A stretch of DNA of 8,935 nucleotides, taken from Prosthecobacter sp. (GTDB taxonomy: Bacteria; Verrucomicrobiota; Verrucomicrobiia; Verrucomicrobiales; Verrucomicrobiaceae). The translations under genes and the position numbers were made by a program. The stretch spans positions 1-8,935 of the forward strand of contig JAIWOJ010000055.1 of NCBI GenBank assembly GCA_020216965.1. Direction: 5' to 3'. The notes under the pieces were generated by a model. The model ran no database searches, was not told where the DNA came from, and worked only from the letters and a program-made list of their open reading frames with translations. Numbering within the stretch: position 1 is the stretch's first letter; every line of letters starts with the position of its first letter. Positions 1 to 7,200 of this stretch are shown one piece after another.

Positions 1-240
1 ATGGGGATCCATGCCTCCCCTGAAGCTGCCGTTGGCGGCCCCATCGCTGCGATTCAGGATGGGGATGAGATTGAGTTCGACCTTGTGGCTGGCACGGTGC
101 AAGCTCACGCCGATTTAGCCGCGCGTGCCGTTACCCCAGCGCAGCCTAGCTACCAGCGTGGTTACTTGGCAGATTTCGCTGCCACGGCTTGCCAGGCCCA
201 TGATGGCTGTGTTTCTGCCTGGGTGCGGCGTCGGCCATGA
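1..240 (+). CDS. IlvD/Edd-family dehydratase, C-terminal fragment
   Basis: This is the last 79 codons of a gene that begins before the window. The ATG at position 1 is an internal codon, not a start. The family (dihydroxy-acid, 6-phosphogluconate and sugar-acid dehydratases) uses an Fe-S cluster to remove water from a dihydroxy acid and give a 2-keto acid. The visible signature is the C-terminal barrel motif SPEAAVGGPIAAIQDGDEI, where family members normally read (S/A/T)PEAAVGGPIALVxDGDxI. It is followed by the closing stretch PxYxRGYLADF and QAHDGC. The late 'RGY...QA..GC' pattern is more like the sugar-acid (arabonate/xylonate) dehydratases than classical IlvD, but the active-site half lies outside the window, so I give no gene symbol. 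The TGA at 238-240 leaves 39 bp before the converging oxidoreductase stop, and I see no convincing terminator there. Family assignment is firm; substrate is open. Confidence 0.85.
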   Translation: MGIHASPEAAVGGPIAAIQDGDEIEFDLVAGTVQAHADLAARAVTPAQPSYQRGYLADFAATACQAHDGCVSAWVRRRP

Positions 241-279
241 GATCGTCGCCGCTGTTCCTGCTACTTTCTGGGAGGTCTC

Positions 280-1704
280 TCATGCTGGGCTGAGCTGCTC
301 AGCGCACTCCTCCGCAGGGTAGGTCCAGATTTCTGAAAGAGTCGGATGGTAGTGCGGGATGAGCATGAAGTCCTGCACCCGTGCGCGGTAATGCATCGCC
401 ACGACGACCTCATGGATCAGCTCTGTGGCATGGGGCCCCACGCAGCAGGCTCCTAGGATCTCTCCAGTCTGCTGGTGTGCGATCATTTTCACAAAGCCCT
501 CCGTTTCACCCATGACCATGCTCTTGCCGTGGTCATCAAAAGGATAGCTGGCACTCACATAGGGCACGCCCTGACGCTCTAGCTCTGCCTCCGCAGTGCC
601 GACCACAGCCACCTGGGGATGGGAAAAGACACCGAACAGCAGCAGGCGATAGTCCATGACCTCCTCCACCGGCTGCCCGCGCAAAAACCGTGCGGCATTC
701 CTTGCAGCCACCTCCCCCTGCTGGATGGCCACATGCACCACATCCAGCGGGCTGCATACATCTCCCGCAGCGAAGAGATGGGGGCGGGTCGTCTGCATCG
801 TGGGCCGGACGATGATTTTCCGCCCGGCTAGGCCGATGTGGGCAGCCTCTAGGCCCAGTCCGCAGGTGGCTGGCACACGGCCCATCGCTACCAGCACCTG
901 CTCCACCTCGGCGATGCACTCCACGCCCTGGTGGGTATAGCGCACCCGTTTTAGGCCATGCTCCAGCTTCACCTCATGGATCTGCGTGCCGAGATGGCAG
1001 GTGATTCCCCGCTTGCGGTAGGCCGCCTCCACCACGTGGCTGCACTCAGGATCCACCCCGGTGAGAAACTGAGCACTGCGCTGGATCAGCGTCACTCGGC
1101 AGCCCATGCCCTCAAGGTAGTGCGCCATTTCCAGCGCGATGGCACCGCCGCCTAAGATGGCGATGGAGGCAGGCAGTTTTTCAGCGTCTAGCACTTCATC
1201 ACTGGTCCAAAAACCGCATTCTGCCAGACCGGGAATCGGCGGCACCTGAGCCACAGAGCCCGTCGCGATGCAGAAAGTGCGCCCTTGGATGCGAAAGGCC
1301 GACCCGCCATCCACAGGGCTGACCTCCACGGTATGCGCATCTACAAAGACCGCCCGCCCGCGCCACAGTTGCCAGCGCCCATCTTCCAACTGGCCCTGCC
1401 GATAGCTCGCAAAGTCTGCGATTAGCGCACGCTTCCGGGCACGGATGGCCTCAATGTTCACCCCCTCCGCCGTCCCGCGTAGGCCAAATTCAGCCGCGCG
1501 GCGCAGAGTCAGCATCCGGTCGGCGGATTCAATCAGCGCCTTGCTAGGCATACAACCGCGCAGGATGCACAGGCCACCAAGCTCCGCTGCCCCATCCACG
1601 ACGGCCACGCGCAGCCCCTCCGCCTTGGCTGTGCGTGCGGCTGCGTAACCCGCGCTGCCGCCGCCGATGACGATGAAATCAAATTCCCCGTGTATTTCGC
1701 TCAT
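280..1704 (-). CDS. Class I pyridine nucleotide-disulfide oxidoreductase (dihydrolipoamide dehydrogenase / mercuric reductase-like)
   Basis: A two-dinucleotide-fold flavoprotein of 474 residues, the usual length for the family. It has an N-terminal FAD site GGGSAG (residues 14-19), a redox-active CxxxxC pair (C46 and C51, in GGLCILRGCMPSK), a second Rossmann motif GGGAIALE (185-192), the second FAD contact AAGD (312-315), and a C-terminal dimerisation domain ending in the catalytic pair HPTLSE (H453, E458). Such enzymes pass electrons between NAD(P)H, FAD and a disulfide or other acceptor. The strand after the second Rossmann motif ends in LIQRS with no acidic residue. That resembles NADPH-using MerA-type enzymes more than NAD-specific Lpd, so NADPH use is an inference. 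No pyruvate/2-oxoacid dehydrogenase E1 or E2 gene and no MerA N-terminal heavy-metal domain is present, so the substrate is unknown. An in-frame GTG at 1734 would add ten residues. I prefer the ATG at 1704 because the FAD motif then sits at the normal distance. The gene diverges from the lipoprotein gene. Confidence 0.88.
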   Translation of the reverse strand: MSEIHGEFDFIVIGGGSAGYAAARTAKAEGLRVAVVDGAAELGGLCILRGCMPSKALIESADRMLTLRRAAEFGLRGTAEGVNIEAIRARKRALIADFASYRQGQLEDGRWQLWRGRAVFVDAHTVEVSPVDGGSAFRIQGRTFCIATGSVAQVPPIPGLAECGFWTSDEVLDAEKLPASIAILGGGAIALEMAHYLEGMGCRVTLIQRSAQFLTGVDPECSHVVEAAYRKRGITCHLGTQIHEVKLEHGLKRVRYTHQGVECIAEVEQVLVAMGRVPATCGLGLEAAHIGLAGRKIIVRPTMQTTRPHLFAAGDVCSPLDVVHVAIQQGEVAARNAARFLRGQPVEEVMDYRLLLFGVFSHPQVAVVGTAEAELERQGVPYVSASYPFDDHGKSMVMGETEGFVKMIAHQQTGEILGACCVGPHATELIHEVVVAMHYRARVQDFMLIPHYHPTLSEIWTYPAEECAEQLSPA

Positions 1705-1734
1705 GCCGCATTCCAAAGCCCTGTAGAAATCCAC

Positions 1735-1765
1735 CGCAAGACAGAATCACGGCCTGTTTCTTGCG
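1735..1765. repeat. Bulged inverted repeat in the divergent intergenic region
   Basis: The arms are CGCAAGACAG (1735-1744) and CTGTTTCTTGCG (1754-1765). They pair as 6 bp plus 4 bp with a two-base bulge (TT, 1758-1759) around a 9-base loop. It sits upstream of the preferred oxidoreductase ATG (1704) and abuts the alternative GTG codon, in the 144-bp gap before the divergent lipoprotein gene. It could be a leader hairpin of the minus-strand transcript or an operator. There is no T-run next to it, so it is unlikely to be a terminator. Function is unproven. Confidence 0.45.
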
Positions 1766-1848
1766 AGATTTCCTTCCGTCATTAAGTTCACGCCAGGAGG
1801 GTCTGGACATCCTCTTGGCCCCCTGAATGCCAACTTTGCCGCTGAAAA

Positions 1849-2082
1849 ATGCCCCCTGTTCGCTGCTTGCCCTTTCTCCTGCTTGCCCTGCTGCTGGTCG
1901 GCTGCCAGGCAGCGCCCAGGGGGAATTACAAGATCACCCTCAAGGATGGTCGCCAATTTCAGTGTAAAGGGGCACCACGCTTCATCAGCAAAACCGGCTA
2001 CTACCGCTACCACACTTACCAGAACCGCGAGGCGATGCTGCGTGCAGATGAGGTCTTGATGATTGAGGATATTGGCAGTTGA
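1849..2082 (+). CDS. Small YgdI/YgdR-like (DUF903-type) lipoprotein
   Basis: A 77-residue predicted lipoprotein. A hydrophobic segment (residues 7-17) leads into the lipobox LVGC, with the lipidated cysteine at C19, so the mature protein would be about 59 residues anchored in a membrane. The mature part reads NYKITLKDGRQF, then a GYYRY strand, then ADEVLMIED. This is the compact SH3-like beta-barrel pattern of the YgdI/YgdR family, in which 'I.LkDGr', 'K.GfY.f' and 'V..I.' are the recognisable strands. The family's biochemical role is not known. The start is the ATG just before the signal peptide; no Shine-Dalgarno is visible. It overlaps or abuts maf: its TGA (2080-2082) overlaps a possible maf TTG start and lies 2 bp before the maf ATG, so the two are very likely co-transcribed and translationally coupled. 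Confidence 0.8.
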   Translation: MPPVRCLPFLLLALLLVGCQAAPRGNYKITLKDGRQFQCKGAPRFISKTGYYRYHTYQNREAMLRADEVLMIEDIGS

Positions 2083-2084
2083 CC

Positions 2085-2723
2085 ATGGCGGCCTCTCCTC
2101 CCTACGCCTACGCTAGGCATCCCCTTTTGCTCGCCTCCAGCTCACCACGGCGGTCTCAGCTCCTCCGTCAGGCAGGGTATGCATTTGAGCTCATCTCCCC
2201 AGACGTAGAGGAGGCCCATGATCCCACCCTCACGCCTGAGGCGCTGACGATCGAAAACGCCCGCCGCAAGGCCACTGCTGCTGCCAAACGACGCCCAGAA
2301 TGCCTAGTGCTCGGGGCTGACACCTTGGTGTATCTCCATGGCGAACCGCTTGGCAAACCCACCTCACTGGAGGAGGCCGCCGACATGCTGCGCAGGTTGT
2401 CCGGGCGCAGGCATGAGGTCTGCACGGGCGTTTGGCTGGCCTGGGATGGCGGTGCGCAGGGCAGCGGCTTTCATGTCATCTCTGGCGTCGTTTTCAAAAC
2501 GCTCACAGATGCTGACATCCAGGCCTATCACCGCCTAGTGAACCCCCTGGATAAAGCCGGTGCCTATGGCATCCAGGAGCATGGGGATAAAATCATCGAT
2601 CACTACGATGGCTCTTGGACAAATATCATGGGCCTGCCCATGGAGGCACTCTCCGCCCGCCTCCCCGCCACCAGCCTGCCACCGCCTCAGACCGGGATTG
2701 CCAGCCTAGAAAAGCCCGGCTAG
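2085..2723 (+). CDS. maf: Maf-family nucleoside triphosphate pyrophosphatase (YhdE-like, dTTP/UTP type)
   Basis: A cytosolic house-cleaning enzyme that hydrolyses non-canonical or selected nucleotides (dTTP, UTP and modified forms) to the monophosphate and pyrophosphate. Conserved blocks in order, numbered from the ATG at 2085: LLLASSSPRR (residues 14-23, phosphate-binding Ser/Arg), ISPDVEE (37-43), ENARRKA (57-63), GADTLV with the catalytic Asp (77-82), GKP (90-92), GRRHEVCTGV (107-116), DKAGAYGIQEHGD (156-168) and the closing NIMGLP (180-185). The GAYGIQ block is the mark of the YhdE (dTTP/UTP) branch rather than the YceF (m7GTP) branch. The 212 residues include a roughly 20-residue Pro-rich C-terminal extension past the usual end. 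A TTG at 2079 overlapping the upstream stop as TTGA is a possible alternative start, with GAGG about 10 bp before it; the ATG at 2085 is my default. It is the middle gene of the lipoprotein-maf-sigma cluster, 20 bp before the sigma gene. Confidence 0.92.
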   Translation: MAASPPYAYARHPLLLASSSPRRSQLLRQAGYAFELISPDVEEAHDPTLTPEALTIENARRKATAAAKRRPECLVLGADTLVYLHGEPLGKPTSLEEAADMLRRLSGRRHEVCTGVWLAWDGGAQGSGFHVISGVVFKTLTDADIQAYHRLVNPLDKAGAYGIQEHGDKIIDHYDGSWTNIMGLPMEALSARLPATSLPPPQTGIASLEKPG

Positions 2724-2743
2724 ACTCACCCTCCCACACCACC

Positions 2744-3418
2744 ATGGAGGACGATATCCCCAAAGACATCCCAGAAGACATCGTGAAGGAGGCCTCTGGC
2801 ACCATCCCCACGCGCAAGACCCTCATCGAGCGTCTGGACAACTGGTCTGACTGGTCGAGCTGGGACGAATTTTACCGTACCTACTCCAGCTTCGTCTTTC
2901 ACGTCGCGCGCAAATCTGGCCTCAGCGATGACGAGGCCAATGACGTCGTCCAAGAGACCTTCATCGGCGTTGCCAAAAACCTCCAAAAGAAAAAGTTCGA
3001 TACCAGCCTCGGCTCCTTCAAATCCTTCCTACTCAATCAGGCACGTTGGCGCATCCTTGATCAATTCCGCCGCCGCAAAAAGCAGCAGAGCCGCGAAGCC
3101 GACCTGCACTTTGACGAGACGGAGGAGCGCCGCACCGCCCCCATCGAGCGCTGCGCCGACCCGAACGGCATGGCACTTGAGAAGCTGTGGGATAAAGAAT
3201 GGCAAGACAAGGTCATGGACATCGCCCTCCGGCGCGTGCGCGCCCTGGTCTCCCCGCGGCAGTTTCAGATCTTCTCTTGTTATGTGCTCAAAGGCTGGAG
3301 CCCTGAGCGCGTGAAAAAAGAGCTAGGGGTGAATGCCGCGCAGGTCTATCTGGCCAAGCACCGCGTCGGACGCATCCTCAAGCGTGAGGCAGCTCGGCTG
3401 GCGGAAGAGGATCAGTGA
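2744..3418 (+). CDS. ECF-like RNA polymerase sigma-70-family factor
   Basis: A 224-residue sigma factor that would direct RNA polymerase core to a dedicated promoter set. Region 2 spans about residues 38-112. It includes DDEANDVVQETFIGVAKNL (helix 2.1/2.2, core binding) and the aromatic/basic stretch FKSFLLNQARWRILDQFRRR (2.3/2.4, promoter melting and -10 recognition). Region 4 spans about 169-217, with a helix-turn-helix around SPERVKKELGVNAAQVYLAK for the -35 element. A charged linker of about 55 residues joins them, and there is no region 1.1 or 3, as in ECF factors. The first 37 residues (acidic MEDDIPKDIPEDIV onward) are an N-terminal extension of unknown role. The reading frame is open further upstream to 2615, but that part overlaps maf, so I take the ATG at 2744. 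No Shine-Dalgarno precedes it. No anti-sigma gene lies next to it. Target genes are not visible. Confidence 0.87.
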   Translation: MEDDIPKDIPEDIVKEASGTIPTRKTLIERLDNWSDWSSWDEFYRTYSSFVFHVARKSGLSDDEANDVVQETFIGVAKNLQKKKFDTSLGSFKSFLLNQARWRILDQFRRRKKQQSREADLHFDETEERRTAPIERCADPNGMALEKLWDKEWQDKVMDIALRRVRALVSPRQFQIFSCYVLKGWSPERVKKELGVNAAQVYLAKHRVGRILKREAARLAEEDQ

Positions 3419-3422
3419 ACAG

Positions 3423-3438
3423 AAGGGGGCTCCCTTTT
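3423..3438 (+). terminator. Weak candidate intrinsic terminator after the sigma gene
   Basis: AAGGG (3423-3427) pairs with CCCTT (3432-3436) around a 4-base loop, and the T-run extends to 3438. It starts 5 bp after the sigma-factor stop. The 5-bp stem and four Ts make it weaker than a textbook terminator, so termination here may be partial, and the AP2-domain gene could still receive read-through. Confidence 0.3.
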
Positions 3439-3536
3439 GTCATTACCATGTATATCAGGGCAATTTCAGGTTGCACCCTCCAAGGCGGAAACCTATTTGC
3501 ATTTACAAACCCTCCCGTTCCCCCTAGCCAACCGAC

Positions 3537-4163
3537 ATGCGACGCCGTTCCAACCCCCTTTCCGAACGCAACATCAAACGAATCGATACCCGGCCTGACG
3601 CAGCAAAACAAACCCACGGTTTCCAGGTCTGCATCTCCCGAGAGGGCTCCCTGCACACCAAGCACTTCTCCGACAGCCTCCATGGTGGCGTCAAGGGTTC
3701 CCTCAAGGCCGCGCGAGCCTACCGGGATGCCATGCTCGCTGAAATGCCCCCCCTCGAGGCCAGCCGCATCGCCCACACCCCCAATAAAAAGAACAAAAGC
3801 GGCCACGTCGGCATCTCCTACCGCAAATACAAATCTGCCAAGGGCAAAGTCACCCGATTGATCGCCGTGTCCGTCCGGGCGGAAAAAGGCCGCACCGTCT
3901 CCAAAGTCTATCGCTACACTAAAGAAACGCATGACGCGGTGCTCCAAGAAGCCATCGCCTTCCGCGAGAAAATGCTGCTGGAGCGCCTGAAGAGAGAGGG
4001 CGGTGTCGCCGGGATCCTCAAAGCCGTGGCTAAAAGCCCGCCTGTGAAGCGCCCAGCCGTGAAAAAAAGAGCGGCTAAAATCCCCAGAAACCGCGCCCCA
4101 GCGAAAAAAGCTCAGGCAAAGTCCGCAGCCCGAAAGAAGGCCAAAGCCACCCGCTCACGTTAG
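3537..4163 (+). CDS. Tandem AP2-like DNA-binding protein with histone-H1-like basic tail
   Basis: A strongly basic 208-residue protein. Residues about 27-71 (HGFQVCISREGSLHTKHFSD, then GG and SLKAARAYRDAML) fit the bacterial AP2 (ERF-type) fold: three strands followed by a helix with the AARAYRD signature. Residues about 88-151 (SGHVGISYRKYK, IAVSVRAEKGRTVSKVYRY, AIAFREKML) look like a second, diverged copy with a longer strand 1-2 loop. Residues 163-208 are a disordered Lys/Ala/Pro/Arg tail with KSPPVKRP, AVKKRAAK and APAKKAQAK patterns like eukaryotic histone H1 tails and bacterial H1-like proteins. AP2 domains bind DNA through the beta-sheet, so a DNA-binding or nucleoid-associated role is inferred. 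There is no HNH nuclease or integrase domain, unlike many bacterial AP2 proteins. The ATG at 3537 has no Shine-Dalgarno and follows a C-rich leader. The gene lies 118 bp after the sigma factor and converges on the SNF2 gene. The AP2 call rests on pattern recognition. Confidence 0.72.
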   Translation: MRRRSNPLSERNIKRIDTRPDAAKQTHGFQVCISREGSLHTKHFSDSLHGGVKGSLKAARAYRDAMLAEMPPLEASRIAHTPNKKNKSGHVGISYRKYKSAKGKVTRLIAVSVRAEKGRTVSKVYRYTKETHDAVLQEAIAFREKMLLERLKREGGVAGILKAVAKSPPVKRPAVKKRAAKIPRNRAPAKKAQAKSAARKKAKATRSR

Positions 4164-4249
4164 ACCGGTTCTCAAAGTGTCTGGCAGATTCCCAGCGGCG
4201 GGGCGAGATCACGGGGGTCTTTGGCCTCTGGGCTAGGTAGAGTCCGTGC

Positions 4250-7200
4250 TTATCCTAGCAGCTCTTCCAGTTCATTTTCTGCTAGGCCGGTCATGAGGGG
4301 GCTTTGTTCGTCGAGGGTGGCTTCGATGAGGCCACGCTTTTTGGCTTGCAGGGCCAGGATGCGCTCCTCGACCGTTCCGCGCAAGGCGAGCCGGTAGGCG
4401 GTGACGACGCGCTGCTGGCCGATGCGGTGGGCGCGGTCGATGGCCTGGGCTTCGACGGCGGGGTTCCACCAGGGATCGAGCAGGATGACGTGGTCGGCAG
4501 CGGTGAGGTTGAGGCCGTAACCGCCAGCTTTGAGGCTGATGAGGAAGATTTTGCGGCTGGGATCGCTCTGAAAGGCTTTGACCTGGGCTTCGCGGTCGTT
4601 GCTGGAGCCGTCGATGTAGCCGTAGTCGATGCCGTCGGCGTCGAGCTTGGCGCGCACGAGTTTCAAAAACTGCACGAACTGGCTGAAGAGGAGCACCTTG
4701 CCGCCGGAATCGAGGATGGCGTCGAGCTTGTCCTGAAGCATGGGCCATTTGCCGGAAAGATCGTCGGGGTCGAGGCCCTTGAGGGCATCGCCGGTAAGGC
4801 CGGTGAGGCGGAGATCGCAACAGGTCTGGCGCAGGCGCAGCAGGACGGTGAACATGGTCATTTTGGCCCCACCCTGGCCGCTGCGTTTGCGGGCGGCTTT
4901 GATCTCTTCGCGCCCTTCCTCCAGCACGCGGCGATAGACCTCGGCCTGCGCGGCGGAGGGCTCGCACCAGAGGACTTGCTCGATTTTTTCAGGCAGGTCT
5001 TTGAGCACCTCGCGCTTGGCGCGGCGGAGGAAGTAGGGGCGCAGGAGCTTTTTCAGGCGGTCGCTGGCGGCGAGCCCGGCGGGGCTGTCGAGGCCGTTTT
5101 GGATGGGTTGCTCAAAGCGTTCTTTGAAGTTGTCTCGGCTGCCGAGATAGCCTGGCAGGGCAAACTGGTAGATGGACCAGAGGTCGCGCGTGCTGTTTTC
5201 CACGGGCGTGCCGGTGAGGGCGAGGCGGGCACGGGCTTTCAGGGAGCGGAGGGCCTTGGCGGCATCGGTATCGGGATTGCGGATGTAGCTGGCCTCATCC
5301 AGCAGCACGAGCTGCCAGGGCTGTTTTTGAAGCACATCCTGATCCCGCACGGCGAGCTGGTAGGTGGTGATGATGACATCATGCTCGGCAAGGCGCGAGA
5401 GAAGGCCCGCGCGGTTGCTGCCCTGGGAAACGGCGATGCGCAGATCTGGGGCGAATTTTTCAAACTCAGCGCGCCAATTGCCGGTGAGGCTCTTGGGGCA
5501 GACGATGAGAACGGGGGCAGCGGCATCCTGGCTGGATGCCCTTAGAGCAACGATGGCGGCGATGCTTTGCACCGTTTTGCCAAGCCCCATTTCATCGCCA
5601 AGGACGCCCCCGCGCCCGGTCTCGGCCAAGGTGACGAGCCAGCGGGTGCCAAGCAACTGGTATGGGCGGAGCTTCGGGCCGAGGTCGCCCAGCTTGGCAA
5701 GCAAGGGAGCTTCTTCGGTGAGCTTGGCAGGGCTGGCCTCGTCACCGCCGAGGAAGTAGTCGGCATGCAGGCCGCTGATGCGCGCGCCATCGGCGGTGAG
5801 CTGGAGGGGCACATCACGCAGGGTGTCCTCAAATTCTTCGACGCTGGCGAGGTCGAGCAGGTAACGCTTGCCGTTCTTCGCCGTGACGCTGCGCTGGCCG
5901 CTGCGGACGAGGCGGAGAACCTCAGCGCGTGGGAGCCGGAAGCCATCTGGAGCCGTGTAAGCGAACTCCATGGCGAGCCAGTCCTGGCCGCTGCCGCTGC
6001 GGCGGTCGTCGTCGGCATCGCGGCGCTGGATCTGAGGGGTGATGCGGGCGACGCCGCGCGTGGCGGCCTTCCAGCGCTCGCCCTCGATAACGTGCATCTC
6101 ACGGCGCAGACGTGGTAACTCGGTGGCGTAGAGTTGCAGGACAGCATCGGGTTTCCCGAGCTTCCAGATGAGGCTGTGACCGCCTGCCTCGACGCGCATG
6201 GAGATCTGAAAGCCGAGCGACTCCAGGAGGGCCATGAGGCGGGCTTCCTCAGCCTCATTGCGCAGGTAGAAAAGGCCGGGCGTGACCGTGTCTTCGAGCG
6301 GGAAAAGGCTCTCCGCAGCACAGCGGGGGCCGCTTTCCCCCACGAGCCAATCTTTGCCACCGAAGCTCGCGCGGAGGGTGGCCTCGACGGCCTGGAGGGA
6401 GCCATCCAGGTGCAGCGTGAAACGGCAGGGCACGGGCGCGCAGTGAAAGTGCGCCAGGCCAGCACCACGCAGATCAAGCTGGAAGGCATCATTGAGCGCA
6501 TCGCGGTGCTGGATGAGCCACTTCAGCGGGCGTTTGGCGGGAAGATCGCGGAGGAGTTGCTCACAGTCGGCGCTGAGTTGGGGGATGGGGAAAAGGCTCT
6601 GGGTCTCGCGGCAGAACCAGGCAGCCTTGGGGCGCTGGGGAAAGAGCGGGCGCTGATCCTCGCTGGCGAGGCGGAAGAGCACGTCCTTGTCCCCAGGGCG
6701 AGATTCAGCCGTGAGAAGCAGACGCACGGGCTCACGGGCGATGCTAAGGGGCACACCGCCGCCGCTCGGCTTGCCCGCAATCACGCGGGGATGCTCGGCA
6801 GCCGCGCGCAGGAAATCATCCAGCGCAGCAGTGGGTAGCGAAAGCGGGGCACTCTGGCAACGCACGCCTTTTTCAGCCAACCAAGCAGCGAGCAGGGACT
6901 CCTCCGGCTCCTTTTCCCCAGGCTGGTAGCGGACATAAACGCCCACCGGCTCACGAAGCTGGCCGGTGAGCAGATTTTCCGGCAGGAAAACAAAATAGTG
7001 GCCTGGGACGCGAAGGGGCGTGTGTGAGACTTGGAGACAGGGAGACTTGGAGACAGGGAGGGTGGGAGAAGGGGCAGATGCGCTGGGCTTCTTCTCCGTG
7101 TCTGATGGTCTGATTGTCTCCCTGTCTGGCACTGGACCCCGCAAGTGGGCCAGGACGACAGCGAGAGCGTGCTCGCAGATCAGCCCACGGCGGGCGCTTG

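Noticed and set aside
289..303. Perfect GCTGAG-CTG-CTCAGC hairpin between the convergent ilvD-like and oxidoreductase genes
   Set aside because: It lies within the last oxidoreductase codons and has no T-run on either strand, so it is not a credible intrinsic terminator.
1747..2013. An 88-codon minus-strand frame opposite the lipoprotein gene
   Set aside because: It overlaps the lipoprotein signal peptide and SH3-like domain, and its own translation shows no family pattern.
2615..2743. N-terminal extension of the sigma-factor frame into maf
   Set aside because: The extra 43 codons overlap the conserved end of maf, are Pro/His-rich, and precede a better start at 2744.
3471..3509. TTGCAC-N17-TATTTG and near-palindrome TTTGCATTTACAAA upstream of the AP2-like gene
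   Set aside because: Each promoter box matches only 3 of 6 consensus bases and the palindrome has two mismatches; without conservation data this is not better than chance.
4304..5545. A 413-codon plus-strand open frame opposite the SNF2 gene
   Set aside because: It is the antisense of conserved helicase motifs IV-VI and part of lobe 1, its Gly/Ala/Val/Glu-rich translation has no recognisable domain, and long antisense frames are expected in GC-rich genes.
5542..6501. A 319-codon minus-strand open frame overlapping SNF2
   Set aside because: It is a shifted frame of the SNF2 N-terminal region with Ser/Arg/Pro-rich low-complexity translation and no start context; the SNF2 frame continues uninterrupted through it.
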